DNA of 64,000 bases from Rheinheimera sp. (GCA_003482455.1 DMYW01000026.1:103958-167957), one strand, 5' to 3'. Numbered from the stretch's first letter, positions 8,802 through 17,450 are shown. Notes: a model not told the origin generated them from the sequence alone. Translations and numbers: made by a program.

Positions 8802-8858
8802 GCCTGCTGTTCTCCGTGTCGTCGCCTTCATGCGACCAAGCTGCCCGCAGGCAACCAT
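8802..8858 (-). promoter_or_regulatory. Candidate nhaA-I (Li+) riboswitch leader
   Basis: The leader directly before nhaA has two mutually exclusive pairings. GCCTGC (8847-8852) can pair with GCAGGC (8802-8807), which touches the ATG and would hide the ribosome site. Alternatively TGCC/GGCA (8842-8845 with 8850-8853) forms a local hairpin. A further perfect stem GTCGC/GCGAC (8821-8825 with 8832-8836) sits between them, preceded by GCAGCTTGG. Position, size and switching layout agree with the nhaA-I class, known to sense lithium and control nhaA. The consensus match was made from memory and not by covariance model. Confidence 0.5.
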
Positions 8859-8863
8859 ATCGC

Positions 8864-8880
8864 CGATAGTTTTACTATCG
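8864..8880. repeat. Inverted repeat upstream of the nhaA leader
   Basis: CGATAGT-TTT-ACTATCG, a perfect 7-bp stem with 3-nt spacer. It may be an extra leader hairpin or an operator for a regulator such as NhaR; nothing else distinguishes these. Confidence 0.45.
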
Positions 8881-9071
8881 ACCTGTAGTATCTATATGGG
8901 GAGAAAAGAAAAATTTCCAGTATGCCAGCCTGAAACTCTCGGTCAACGGACTAAAAATACCGGTAGATTGGCTGTTTTCCCCGATGAACTACCACTAACC
9001 AAGCGTATTTGACGGCGGTAGCTACCCAAAGCAACTGCGTGAATTAACTGCCGCAACTTGCTGTGTCAATC

Positions 9072-9476
9072 TCACGCCAGCCAACAGGCCAACAGGTAAC
9101 AAACCGTGGCCAGCACAACCCCACGTTGCGGTACTTTGAACCAATAACGAAACGCCAGCAGCGCTAAACACAGCAGATACACAGCGCCAATCAACTGCAA
9201 CGCCACAGAAGCAAACAACAACGCCGGTTGCTGCAGGCTCAAATAGCCATAGATGAGTGCAAACAACAAGGCGCCTAAACTGTGACTGGCATGAAAGCCT
9301 TGGCCGGCGCGCCACATAGTTGTAGCCGAACTGATACGTGGCGACACCCGCAGCATGGCTTGTGCAAGTTCAACATCTCGGGGGGCAAATACATGACTAA
9401 AAAATGTCAGATAACCATGCACAACACCCAGTCCACCGACAATCACACATGCAAGCAGCATCAAATATGCACTCAT
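9072..9476 (-). CDS. Small multi-spanning membrane protein (LIC_13387-like)
   Basis: 134 residues with four predicted membrane helices (MLLACVIVGGLGVVHGYLTF; LGALLFALIYGYLSL; LLFASVALQLIGAVYLLCLALLAF; LATVCYLLACWLA). Between helices 1 and 2 lies a conserved-looking loop with PRD, TTMWRAGQGFHASHS, as in small uncharacterised membrane proteins of the LIC_13387 type. The ATG at 9476 gives a start right at the first helix; an upstream in-frame start adds five residues. No function is known and no neighbour suggests one. It lies convergent to nothing and is followed by the nhaA leader region. Confidence 0.65.
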   Translation of the reverse strand: MSAYLMLLACVIVGGLGVVHGYLTFFSHVFAPRDVELAQAMLRVSPRISSATTMWRAGQGFHASHSLGALLFALIYGYLSLQQPALLFASVALQLIGAVYLLCLALLAFRYWFKVPQRGVVLATVCYLLACWLA

Positions 9477-9546
9477 CCGAATCTCCAACACCTTGCCAAC
9501 TTTTGCGCAGCTGCCTGAAGGTGCTACTGCACCGGTACTATGGCAT

Positions 9547-9571
9547 AAAAAAGCCCCTGAGCGGGGCTTTT
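9547..9571 (-). terminator. Terminator of the LTA-synthase-like gene
   Basis: Stem AAAAGCCCC/GGGGCTTTT with a 5-nt loop; read on the minus strand it ends in a T6 run, 36 nt after the stop of the gene at 9607. Confidence 0.85.
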
Positions 9572-9606
9572 ACAGCGTGTCGTTTGCCGTGGTTTATGCG
9601 TACCGC

Positions 9607-11619
9607 TTAGTTCGCCTCGACTGCCGGTGTACAACTGGCATCCGCGCGGTATTTGCCTTCACGATACAAATAACTCGGCAGCGCCACTTGCGCCAAAGCC
9701 CGTTGTTTTTCTTGTGCTGAAACTTCGCTGCTCGCCAGCGTCAGGGTTTTGGTCGCTTGCTCGTAACTAGCATGCGCCGCCGAGCCATCCGGTTTTAAGA
9801 TGGTCAGTTGCTTCAGTGCAGGGTTTACCGCATCGTTTTGCATCAAGGCAAAATAGTTATCAAATTGAATTAACGCGCGTCCAGGCACGTCGCGGTTTAC
9901 GGTTAAATCGCGGCCAATCATCGGGTGACACGTATCGACCCCGGCCATCGACAATAAAGTCGGTGCCAAGTCAATTTGACTCGCCAGCACGTCCCACTGC
10001 TGCGGCTGCACATCAGCACCTAAAATCAGCCCCGGAATGCGGAATTTTTCCACTGGGATCAAGTTAGTGCCGTACACGCGGTTGTCATGGTCTGCGACCA
10101 CCAAAAACAACGTATCCTGCCAATAAGGGCTTTGCATCGCCTTGGCGAAAAACTGGCCCATCGCCCAATCAGCGTACTTCACGGCATTATTGACGGTTTG
10201 TTTCGGTTGTTCATGCAACTCGATACGGCCATCCGGGAACTCAAAGGGTTCGTGGTTACTGGAAGTAAAAATCAGGCTGAAAAACGGTTTGCCCGCTTGA
10301 TGCAATTCCAGCAGTTGCTGATGGGCGGTGTCGAATAAATCTTCGTCACTGGCGCCCCAGCTGCCGACAAACTTAGGTTTTTTAATCTGATTAATATCAA
10401 CAATTTGACTGACGCCATTGCCGGTAAAAAACGCGCGCATATTGTCAAAATGTGCCTCTCCACCATAAATAAACTGGGTATGGTAACCGGCTTGTTTTAG
10501 CTCACTGGCTATGGTGGTGAAATTATTTTGCGCATTGGACAGCTTCACCACACTTTGTGCCGGCGTCGGCGCAAAGCTGGCCGTGACGGCTTCAATGCCA
10601 CGCACTGAACGAGTGCCGGTGGCATACAGTTGATCAAACCAAATACCGTGCGCTTTGAGCTTTTCTAGCTCTGGCGTGACCGGCACGCCACCGAGTGATT
10701 GCACAAAGGTCGCGCCTAAGCTTTCCTGCAGCACTATCACAATATTCAGTGGCTTGTCCCGTTTCACGCTGGCCACTTGTTGATGCAAGGTCGGCATGTC
10801 GCTTGAACTGAATTGATAACCGCGTAGCCAAGGCCAATCTAACCCCAATTTTAACGTGTCTTCGTTACTGATCTTGCCGTACATCTCGGTCGAGCGCGCT
10901 TCGTGCTTCATGCTATAAGCCGCGTAAATCACAGAATAACCAGAGTTAATAATCAGCGAATTAACGAGTGCGTCAGGAGTGATCGCAAACAATGCCGGGT
11001 TCGCTGGACGGTGATCAGTAGTGGAGCGCACGCAAGCAAACACCAGAAACACCACCAAGGGCCAACTCAACCACAGTTTTTTATTCGACCAACTCGACTG
11101 CTCGGCAGCCGTGCGTTTTAACAAGCGCACTGCGCCCCACACCAACAGCAGAGTCACGCCACTGCCAACCAGCAATGGCACGCGGAACCCATTCCACAAA
11201 GTCGCAAACACTTCTTTGGGATATTTCAGGTATTCGATATACAAGCGATTCGGCCGGATATCGTATTGGGCGATAAAGGACGGCGTCGACAACTCAATAA
11301 AAATCACCAAGGTCAGCGCCACAGCGGCCCAAACTAAACTAAATGTGCGCCAAAAGCCGGCGAATCGGCCGATGGCAAACAGTGGTGCCGTCAAGATGGG
11401 GATAGTCAGCAACAATCCCAGTAGGATCAAATCGGCACGCACGCCCTGCAACAACATCCAAGGCACAGAACCTGCGGGTTCAACCCGGTCCCACTGCCAC
11501 GCCATCAAACCAATGCGGCTGATACTTAGCAGCACTAGCGCTAACAATACCATCTGCAACAGCACCTGATAAGGGCCGGCAAATGCCAAACGGGAACGAG
11601 GGGAATTTCCGATCGTCAT
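9607..11619 (-). CDS. LTA synthase/phosphoglycerol-transferase family protein
   Basis: 670 residues. The first 190 hold about five membrane helices; the remainder is a periplasmic alkaline-phosphatase/sulfatase-fold domain. Visible active-site elements: IVLQESLG (metal-binding Glu), the nucleophile Thr in LYATGTRSVRG, the FTSSNHEPF loop with His, and VVADHDNRVYG with the Asp-His metal pair. Relatives transfer phosphoglycerol from phosphatidylglycerol, in Gram-negatives to membrane-derived or cell-surface glycans. The frame begins at a TTG nine bases upstream; the ATG is preferred. Its own terminator follows. Donor chemistry is inferred from the family; the acceptor is unknown. Confidence 0.85.
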   Translation of the reverse strand: MTIGNSPRSRLAFAGPYQVLLQMVLLALVLLSISRIGLMAWQWDRVEPAGSVPWMLLQGVRADLILLGLLLTIPILTAPLFAIGRFAGFWRTFSLVWAAVALTLVIFIELSTPSFIAQYDIRPNRLYIEYLKYPKEVFATLWNGFRVPLLVGSGVTLLLVWGAVRLLKRTAAEQSSWSNKKLWLSWPLVVFLVFACVRSTTDHRPANPALFAITPDALVNSLIINSGYSVIYAAYSMKHEARSTEMYGKISNEDTLKLGLDWPWLRGYQFSSSDMPTLHQQVASVKRDKPLNIVIVLQESLGATFVQSLGGVPVTPELEKLKAHGIWFDQLYATGTRSVRGIEAVTASFAPTPAQSVVKLSNAQNNFTTIASELKQAGYHTQFIYGGEAHFDNMRAFFTGNGVSQIVDINQIKKPKFVGSWGASDEDLFDTAHQQLLELHQAGKPFFSLIFTSSNHEPFEFPDGRIELHEQPKQTVNNAVKYADWAMGQFFAKAMQSPYWQDTLFLVVADHDNRVYGTNLIPVEKFRIPGLILGADVQPQQWDVLASQIDLAPTLLSMAGVDTCHPMIGRDLTVNRDVPGRALIQFDNYFALMQNDAVNPALKQLTILKPDGSAAHASYEQATKTLTLASSEVSAQEKQRALAQVALPSYLYREGKYRADASCTPAVEAN

Positions 11620-11783
11620 ATACTTCAAAACCTCAAAACAAAACGGTCTGACTACAAACTGTCAACACCATGTGATGGCAATAACTCGCAATCCATGCGG
11701 GAATGCGCCAAGCCTTGTCAGCCTACAGCGCGCTTGAACTTAAAATGCGCCTACCTTACAAAGCGCTTCGGCATTCGACAAGT

Positions 11784-12593
11784 TTAAAATTCGTATTCCA
11801 AGGCGAAACGCACGGTGCGGTCGACAGTGTCTTGGTCTACCCCAAAAATCATCGCCAGCTCCCATTTCAGCATCTTCATTTGGCCAAACTTTTGCACGCC
11901 CATCAGGCTTGGTCCAAGGGCTTGATAGTGCTCGCCACTGTAGTATTCCAACGCTGGTTGCACTTGCGGCAACCAACGGTACCGATATTGCGCGCGAAAC
12001 TGCCCTTTGATTTCCTCTTTGACCGCACCGCCCCACTGCACCACTGCCATTGCGTTGAGAGTAAGGCTGGTGTCGGTGAATTCTTTTTCCATCAACAGAC
12101 CAGTTTTTAACTCGTAGTTCTCAAGGTGATTGGTGCGCTCCAGTTCAAACAACATGCCCCAATCCGCACTGTACTGGCCTTGTTCGGTCAGCATGTAGCG
12201 CAGTTCAAGTTCGTAGCCGCGAATATGATAATCGTCGTACATGTCGCGCTGTGCATGCACATAACCTTCCAACGCCATGTTTGGCGCAATGGCCCGTCCG
12301 TAGCCCAAACGTTGCGTCATGCTGTTGTTATCGATATGGCCCGGTTGGCGAAAATAAGCGTAGCGATACTCCACTTCTTGTTCATACGCTTGCACATACG
12401 GATGGTAGACCTTATCAACGACACTGCGATCTGCGGGACCTTCACTCGCTTGCACGGTAGCGCCAGCCATATAGGCAAGCAGGCAGCCTGCCACCAATCG
12501 AGGTTTGAACCACTGTGCAATTGCGCCATGCCGAGCGACTCGTGTCCCTGCGTGGTTCCACTGCACGACGTTGGCTCGTTGCTGCCATTTCAT
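11784..12593 (-). CDS. Outer-membrane barrel protein, last gene of the FTR1-like operon
   Basis: 269 residues. After a long basic N-region a hydrophobic stretch (LVAGCLLAYMAGATVQAS) serves as signal peptide. The mature part is rich in Tyr/Glu strands (QEVEYRYAYFRQPGH, MALEGYVHAQRDMYDD, FRAQYRYRWLPQVQPALEYYSGEHY) and ends in VRFALEYEF, a C-terminal Phe typical of barrel proteins assembled by BAM. It resembles uncharacterised proteobacterial barrel proteins found beside iron-permease genes. The ATG overlaps the permease stop (ATGA), so it is the translationally coupled last gene of the operon. It may provide an outer-membrane route or anchor for the permease substrate. Confidence 0.75.
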   Translation of the reverse strand: MKWQQRANVVQWNHAGTRVARHGAIAQWFKPRLVAGCLLAYMAGATVQASEGPADRSVVDKVYHPYVQAYEQEVEYRYAYFRQPGHIDNNSMTQRLGYGRAIAPNMALEGYVHAQRDMYDDYHIRGYELELRYMLTEQGQYSADWGMLFELERTNHLENYELKTGLLMEKEFTDTSLTLNAMAVVQWGGAVKEEIKGQFRAQYRYRWLPQVQPALEYYSGEHYQALGPSLMGVQKFGQMKMLKWELAMIFGVDQDTVDRTVRFALEYEF

Positions 12594-13375
12594 GATCGGA
12601 TCTCCAACTGGCGGCAACACCACAGCATTGCCACAAAACTACTTATTTGCACGGCGACCAAGGTTGGATCTGGGGTTGCTTCGTACCCCATTAGCGCATT
12701 CAAAAAATTGCCGTATTCCGATTTTTCATCGATCCACGCACTGCTATCCCACAACACCTCATGGGCATCTAACCAGCCAGTTTGCAGCCAAATTGCCACC
12801 GCAGCGGCACATTGCCGTGCCGCTAGCATCGATAACAACACCCAAGGCCAATAGCGCCACCAGCGCGCCCCTTCCAAAGCGGCCACATAGAGCAACACAG
12901 CCACGCTGCCACCGATGCCCGCACCTAGAGCCGAACCTAGCCATAAATTCGTATGTTCGGCTTGCGCATGAGGATACACCCACAAATACAACATCAAATT
13001 GTGCCCATGAATTCCGCACAAACACAGCAGCGCCAGTGCGCTCATCATGGCGCTACGTTGTAATGGATGGTGCGTAGCCTGCGGCATTGCAACGGACAAG
13101 CGCTGCGCATCAGAGCGCCAATAGACGGCCAGTGCCAGCAACAAGGCGCAACAGACGTACAACAAACTGTAGATGATCTCTAATCCTTGGCCGTCAAACC
13201 ATGCACTGATCACACGAAGTTGCGTCGACATCAACAGCACCAACAAGGCTCCACCACCAATGCCGACACTGACAATTTTACGCTGCTGTGCCGGCCACAC
13301 CGCCAGCAACACACTGAGCAGCAGCAATAACGGCAAGGTTTCACGTAGCCATAACACCACGGCGTTAATCAGCAT
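12590..13375 (-). CDS. FTR1-family permease-like protein without REXXE motifs
   Basis: 261 residues, seven predicted membrane helices. The layout and C-terminal signature (LWDSSAWIDEKSEYGNFLNA followed by LMGYEATPDPTLVAV) match FTR1/EfeU iron permeases, where the equivalent region reads GYQEAPS. However, the two REXXE iron-translocation motifs are gone: the first helix has RETLP and the second motif position has GIHGHN. The protein therefore belongs to a divergent branch that may move another ion or act in electron transfer or sensing. It overlaps the cupredoxin gene by 11 nt and the barrel gene by 4 nt. Family assignment is good; iron transport is doubtful. Confidence 0.75.
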   Translation of the reverse strand: MLINAVVLWLRETLPLLLLLSVLLAVWPAQQRKIVSVGIGGGALLVLLMSTQLRVISAWFDGQGLEIIYSLLYVCCALLLALAVYWRSDAQRLSVAMPQATHHPLQRSAMMSALALLCLCGIHGHNLMLYLWVYPHAQAEHTNLWLGSALGAGIGGSVAVLLYVAALEGARWWRYWPWVLLSMLAARQCAAAVAIWLQTGWLDAHEVLWDSSAWIDEKSEYGNFLNALMGYEATPDPTLVAVQISSFVAMLWCCRQLEIRS

Positions 13376-13832
13376 CAGACACCTCGCTAGTCAGCGGATC
13401 AGGCGGTGTAGCTGTCTTCACCTCGCTCGAGGCAGGCGTTATTGCCGCCTGCTTTTGTGCAAACTGCTCAGGCGGCAGCGCAACAATCATGCCTCGCGCC
13501 GTATCAGGGTTGTACTCACCAGAAAATGCATATTCGCCAGGTTTGACCGGACCGATAAACACCACGGCTTCACTTTGGCCAAGCACGACTTTTTCGCGAT
13601 TTAAGGCAAAGCTTTCGAACTCTTCAGGACTGTCATCCAAATTAATCAGCCGTATCCGCACCTTTTCACCGGCAGGGATATACAAAGTCGACGGGCTGAA
13701 TAAATGATGTTGTAGGGTTAAATCAAACTGCCGCAGCTCTGCCATACATGGCGTGGCGAATAGCCATAACGCCCACAATAATCGGTTTATGCTACGCAGA
13801 CGTGGGTGTGGAGTTATGAGCCGCTGCAGCAT
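13365..13832 (-). CDS. Periplasmic cupredoxin-like protein
   Basis: 155 residues with a signal peptide ending around CMAEL. The mature domain (FDLTLQHHLFSPSTLYIPAG, VRIRLINLDDSPEEFES, PVKPGEYAFSGEY) matches the cupredoxin_1 fold seen in EfeO and in proteins encoded beside FTR1 permeases. No Cys is present in the mature domain, so it is not a blue-copper protein; the His-His pair and the Asp/Glu cluster could bind iron or copper as in EfeO. The C-terminal 35 residues form a low-complexity linker rich in Ala, Thr, Ser and Pro. The ATG overlaps the kinase stop (TGATG) with GGGAGG just upstream. Confidence 0.78.
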   Translation of the reverse strand: MLQRLITPHPRLRSINRLLWALWLFATPCMAELRQFDLTLQHHLFSPSTLYIPAGEKVRIRLINLDDSPEEFESFALNREKVVLGQSEAVVFIGPVKPGEYAFSGEYNPDTARGMIVALPPEQFAQKQAAITPASSEVKTATPPDPLTSEVSDAD

Positions 13833-15274
13833 CACACCTCCCGTGACTGTTGGGCTGCAGGCGAGCCATACGGCACTGCGGTCAGGTCGACTTGGCTAAA
13901 GGTGACGCTCTGCTGCAGCGGCAGGGCTACAGTTACCTGCAATCCACCAAGCACCGAGCGACCAAGTTGCAATTGTCCCTGATGCAAACGGGCTATTTCT
14001 TGGCAAATTGCTAAGCCCAAACCACTGCCTGTTTCGCTCTGCCGATCACCACCGACGCGGTAAAACCGCTGGAACACTTTGTCATATTCGTCTGCGGCAA
14101 TGCCTGGGCCTGAATCTGCAACCGTCAGCTGCACTGAGTCGTTGCCTATTTGCGAGAGCTGCAGTTGAATGGCGCCGCCCTCCGGCGTGTATTTATTAGC
14201 ATTGCCAAGTAAGTTTCGCACTAATAAAGGCAAAGCAAAGGCGTCGCCCATCAACATGATGGAATCATCGCCTATAAGTGATATATCTTGCTGTTTTTGT
14301 TCAAATTTAGGATACAGCTCGACGATCTGCGTGCGGCAGACTTCGGCTAGGTCGAGCGTTTGTAAACGCGCGTGGAACTGTTCAGGGTTGGTCCGATTGA
14401 GCAGCAGAATTTGTTCAATCAAGTGACTCATCCGCTCAACCCCACCTTTTAATGCACTGAGCTCATCAACCGGTAATTTAGCTTCCAGCCAGCGCTGCTC
14501 GGCATTAAATAACTGCACTTGCAGCACAGACAAAGGCGTTCTTAGTTCATGCGCAACATCGGCGGCAAAGCGTTTTTCGCGCTCAAACGCCAATCGCAGC
14601 CGAGCGAATAAGTGGTTCGTTGTATGCAGGACAGGTACAAGCTCCCGTGGCACAGTCCCCGTTTGCTGCAGGTTTGTGGCAGCTGTGGCTTCATCTAATG
14701 TCAGCGGCGATAAGTCATCCGCTTTTTTGGCGGAAAGTTGCTCGGCGAGCCGACGTAGTGGCTGCAAGCCACGACTGACCACCCACCAAATCAACAAGAC
14801 CTGCAGCGGCAAGCTTAAAACCACAGGGTAGATGGATGCCAACACCACTTCGTCCGCAAGGTTTTGCCGGCCATGCAGTGGCTGCGCACTGATCACAGTA
14901 AGACCTGATGCTGCATCTTCGATCCGATAGGTGCGCCAACGCTGACCTAAAAAATTCTGTTCACTAAAGCCGCTCGCCACGTCGATTGGACGTGCCGGCG
15001 CACTGTGATTGCGATAAATCAGCTGACCATGCCGAAACACCTGCACGGCATTGAGCCCGCTTTGATACACGTCGCTAGGTAACAAGGCAGGCGCTGCGCT
15101 CGGCGCTTCTTGATACAAATCTAGCAAGCTAGCCGCCAAGACTTGCAAGTCTTCGTCAAACATCCGCCCCGCTTGTTCACTGCTGTGGCGGTAGCCTTGC
15201 AGCGCCGCCAGAAAACTGGTCAGCGTTAACAGGGCGATCAGCACTGTGACCAAGTAGGAGCGGATCGACCTCAT
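13832..15274 (-). CDS. Sensor histidine kinase (QseC/PhoQ type)
   Basis: 480 residues. Helix 1 lies at residues 7-27 and helix 2 at 146-168, enclosing a periplasmic sensor of about 115 residues. A HAMP-like linker follows, then the dimerisation domain with the phosphoacceptor His242 in AHELRTPLS. The ATPase domain shows the N-box NLLGNANKYTPEGG, G1 DSGPGIA and G2 GSGLGLAI. It overlaps its response regulator by 4 nt and the cupredoxin gene by one base, so it most likely senses the metal or redox state handled by the downstream permease module. Ligand unknown. Confidence 0.92.
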   Translation of the reverse strand: MRSIRSYLVTVLIALLTLTSFLAALQGYRHSSEQAGRMFDEDLQVLAASLLDLYQEAPSAAPALLPSDVYQSGLNAVQVFRHGQLIYRNHSAPARPIDVASGFSEQNFLGQRWRTYRIEDAASGLTVISAQPLHGRQNLADEVVLASIYPVVLSLPLQVLLIWWVVSRGLQPLRRLAEQLSAKKADDLSPLTLDEATAATNLQQTGTVPRELVPVLHTTNHLFARLRLAFEREKRFAADVAHELRTPLSVLQVQLFNAEQRWLEAKLPVDELSALKGGVERMSHLIEQILLLNRTNPEQFHARLQTLDLAEVCRTQIVELYPKFEQKQQDISLIGDDSIMLMGDAFALPLLVRNLLGNANKYTPEGGAIQLQLSQIGNDSVQLTVADSGPGIAADEYDKVFQRFYRVGGDRQSETGSGLGLAICQEIARLHQGQLQLGRSVLGGLQVTVALPLQQSVTFSQVDLTAVPYGSPAAQQSREV

Positions 15275-15930
15275 GTCGCACTCACGCTATACCCCACCCC
15301 ACGGATGGTTTTGATAAAATCTTTCGGCAGTTTTTTACGTAAGTTCGACACATGCACTTCAAGGGCATTGCTGGCAACTTCTTCGCCCCACGCATACAAA
15401 CTAGCTTCCAATTGTTCGCGAGTTTTGATGCGGCCTGCGGATTCCATTAAGAGTTTCAACACGTTGTACTCGCGCCGCGCCAAACTTATCGCTTCGCCCG
15501 CCACCAACACTTGATGCGCCGCACTGTCGAGCACCACATCACCTAGGGTGATCAGGTGGCTACCTGCGGTGCCCAAACGACGTTCGATCACCCGCAAGCG
15601 AGCAAACAATTCAGGCAAAGCAAAAGGTTTGACTAGATAATCATCGGCGCCTAAATCAAGGCCTTTGCAACGTTCATCCAAGCCGTCACGGGCGGTTAAA
15701 ATCAGTACAGGCAATTGGGTGTGTTTCAGGCGAATTTGCTTGAGCACGTCCAGACCGTCCATATCCGGTAAGCCTAAATCGAGCACCACAGTATCGCAAT
15801 CACCGCTGCGCACGGCGGTGATCGCTTGTTTGCCACTGGCTAAGGCGTTGACGACAAATCCTTGCGCAGTCAAGGCTTGCACTAAGCCTGCGGACAACGC
15901 TTGATCATCTTCGACCAGCAAGATCCGCAT
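15271..15930 (-). CDS. OmpR-family response regulator
   Basis: 219 residues. Receiver domain with phosphoacceptor Asp51 (VVLDLGLPDMDG), acidic pair in VEDD, Thr79 and Lys101 (LVKPF); C-terminal winged helix (AISLARREYNVLKLLMESAG, VSNLRKKLPKDFIKTIRGVGYSV). It is cognate to the kinase whose start lies within its stop codon. The ATG beginning MRILLVEDD was chosen; the frame continues upstream into the end of the cytochrome gene. Its targets are probably the promoter upstream of 16379, making the operon autoregulated. Confidence 0.93.
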   Translation of the reverse strand: MRILLVEDDQALSAGLVQALTAQGFVVNALASGKQAITAVRSGDCDTVVLDLGLPDMDGLDVLKQIRLKHTQLPVLILTARDGLDERCKGLDLGADDYLVKPFALPELFARLRVIERRLGTAGSHLITLGDVVLDSAAHQVLVAGEAISLARREYNVLKLLMESAGRIKTREQLEASLYAWGEEVASNALEVHVSNLRKKLPKDFIKTIRGVGYSVSAT

Positions 15931-15935
15931 GACGC

Positions 15936-16379
15936 TTACTCTTCGTCGCTGGGACCAAAAAACAGTTCCCAAATCGATGGGCTACGTTTTTTGTGATATT
16001 CCTTTTTCAGCATATCGACTTGTTGCATGGCCGTTTTTGCTTCCGCCAATTTGTTGTCAGCTAACAAACTTTGCACTGTGGTTAATTGATTGGCGACCTT
16101 GGTCAAGCCTTCTTGAAACTCTGTTTGTTTGTCAGACGAGAATTTATAGGCTTGAATGGCCGAAAGCTCCGCTTGCATTTTGCTGATATGCCCAGCTGCT
16201 TTGGTCGCTTCTGTGGCTTGCATGGCCTGTTTTAATTGGAATGACAATTCTTTCATGCTGGCTTCGAGATCATCCGTCGCCTGCACCGCTGCGGTTGCTT
16301 GTTGCGCCTGAACCGGTGATACAGTTGCCACCGTTACAGCAGAGCCCAGCAGCACTGCCATTAACCACATCGCTTTCAT
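15936..16379 (-). CDS. Periplasmic cytochrome b562-like protein
   Basis: 147 residues with a signal peptide (MKAMWLMAVLLGSAVTVATV, cleavage near VQAQQ). The mature four-helix bundle aligns with cytochrome b562: DLEASMKELSFQLKQ matches the start of CybC including the heme ligand Met7, and KKEYHKKR near the end matches the region of ligand His102. Both axial ligands are thus retained and heme binding is plausible. It carries a C-terminal extension ending IWELFFGPSDEE. It is the first gene of the six-gene operon, 5 nt before the response regulator. CybC is usually a lone gene with no known role, so its place here is informative. Confidence 0.75.
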   Translation of the reverse strand: MKAMWLMAVLLGSAVTVATVSPVQAQQATAAVQATDDLEASMKELSFQLKQAMQATEATKAAGHISKMQAELSAIQAYKFSSDKQTEFQEGLTKVANQLTTVQSLLADNKLAEAKTAMQQVDMLKKEYHKKRSPSIWELFFGPSDEE

Positions 16380-16739
16380 ATAGTTCCCCAAAAAGAATAC
16401 GAATTCACATCGTTGTCGAGTGTACCACAGCTTTGGCCGGCTTCAGCGCGGCTTTTTGCCGCGAACCGCCGCCAGATTGGCGAATTTTTCATGTGAATTT
16501 ATAGCGTTACACAGCGACATCACGCAGCAATACCTTGACCTCGATAGTGACTGCACTAACAACCGGCAGTAAGTGGCGCTGCCGGCCGGTGCAAGCGGCC
16601 GCAGTAGCCAGACAGCTGCACCATTCGTTGCTGGAAAACTTTGCGCCGGATCAGCGCAAGCGCTCAAGCATGTTGCCATGCCAAATGCCATTGGCTAGAC
16701 TACCGCGTCTTTATTTTCTTACTAACGAGGAGCGAAGCC
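16380..16739. other. Divergent intergenic region, cytochrome operon / yebC
   Basis: No credible gene. It must hold the promoter of the minus-strand b562/FTR1-like operon and that of yebC. A hairpin CGCGGC-TTTTT-GCCGCG lies at 16447-16463, but I could not pick a convincing promoter or operator. Confidence 0.4.
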
Positions 16740-17450
16740 ATGGGCGCTCAATGGAAATCCAAACACAAGGCCGACACTGCGGCCGCCAAAGGTAAACTCT
16801 TCACCAAGCTGGCCAAAGAAGTGATGGTCGCTGCGCGTAACGGTGCCGACCCATCGATGAACTCCAAACTGCGGATGGCGGTCGAAGCAGCGCGTAAAGC
16901 GTCAATGCCAAAAGACACGTTAGAACGTGCCATCAAAAAAGGCGCCGGTTTACTCGATGGTCCAGTTAACTACGAATACATTGTCTATGAAGGTTTTGCC
17001 CCGCACCAAGTGCCGGTGATTGTGGAATGTTTGACCGACAACAAAAACCGTTCAGCGCAAAGCGTGCGCGTGTTGTTCCGTAAAGGCCAACTGGGTTCTT
17101 CAGGTTCAGTGTCGTGGGATTTCAAACGCTTAGGTCAAATTGACGCATCACCTGCCACTGCAGACGCCGATGTGGAAATGGCCGCAATCGAAGCCGGTGC
17201 ACAAGATTTTGAAGCAGGTGAAGATGGCGATTTTATTTTCTACACCGAGCTGACAGATTTAGACGCGGTAGCCAAAGCCCTACCAGAGTATGGTTTTACC
17301 GTGTCTGCCGCCAAATTAATCTACAAACCAAACAACCCAGTCAGCATGTCCACCTTAACTGACGAGCAACGTGCGGAAGTAGAAAGCTTCTTAGAAGCCA
17401 TCGAAAACGATGACGACGTGCAAGAAATTTACACAGGTTTAGCGGACTAA
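16740..17450 (+). CDS. YebC/PmpR (TACO1) family protein
   Basis: 236 residues of the YebC family, known as transcriptional regulators (PmpR) and, in more recent work, as translation factors acting at polyproline stalls; the mitochondrial homologue is TACO1. Typical features: an N-terminal basic MGAQWKSKHK block, FTKLAKEVMVAARNG, the acidic YEYIVYEGFAPHQVPVIVECLTDNKNRS centre, and LGSSGSVSWDF. The ATG was chosen for its GAGGAG site and family start; the frame continues 33 codons upstream. It is monocistronic and ends at a strong terminator. The RuvC neighbourhood of E. coli yebC is absent. Confidence 0.9.
   Translation: MGAQWKSKHKADTAAAKGKLFTKLAKEVMVAARNGADPSMNSKLRMAVEAARKASMPKDTLERAIKKGAGLLDGPVNYEYIVYEGFAPHQVPVIVECLTDNKNRSAQSVRVLFRKGQLGSSGSVSWDFKRLGQIDASPATADADVEMAAIEAGAQDFEAGEDGDFIFYTELTDLDAVAKALPEYGFTVSAAKLIYKPNNPVSMSTLTDEQRAEVESFLEAIENDDDVQEIYTGLAD

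Noticed and set aside
8802..8858. 19-residue N-terminal extension of NhaA
   Set aside because: The segment forms the folded leader, has no NhaA similarity, and the internal ATG gives the standard length.
9022..9315. Minus-strand ORF of 97 codons overlapping the four-helix membrane protein gene
   Set aside because: It is an alternative frame of 9072-9476; the latter has clear membrane helices and a family-like loop.
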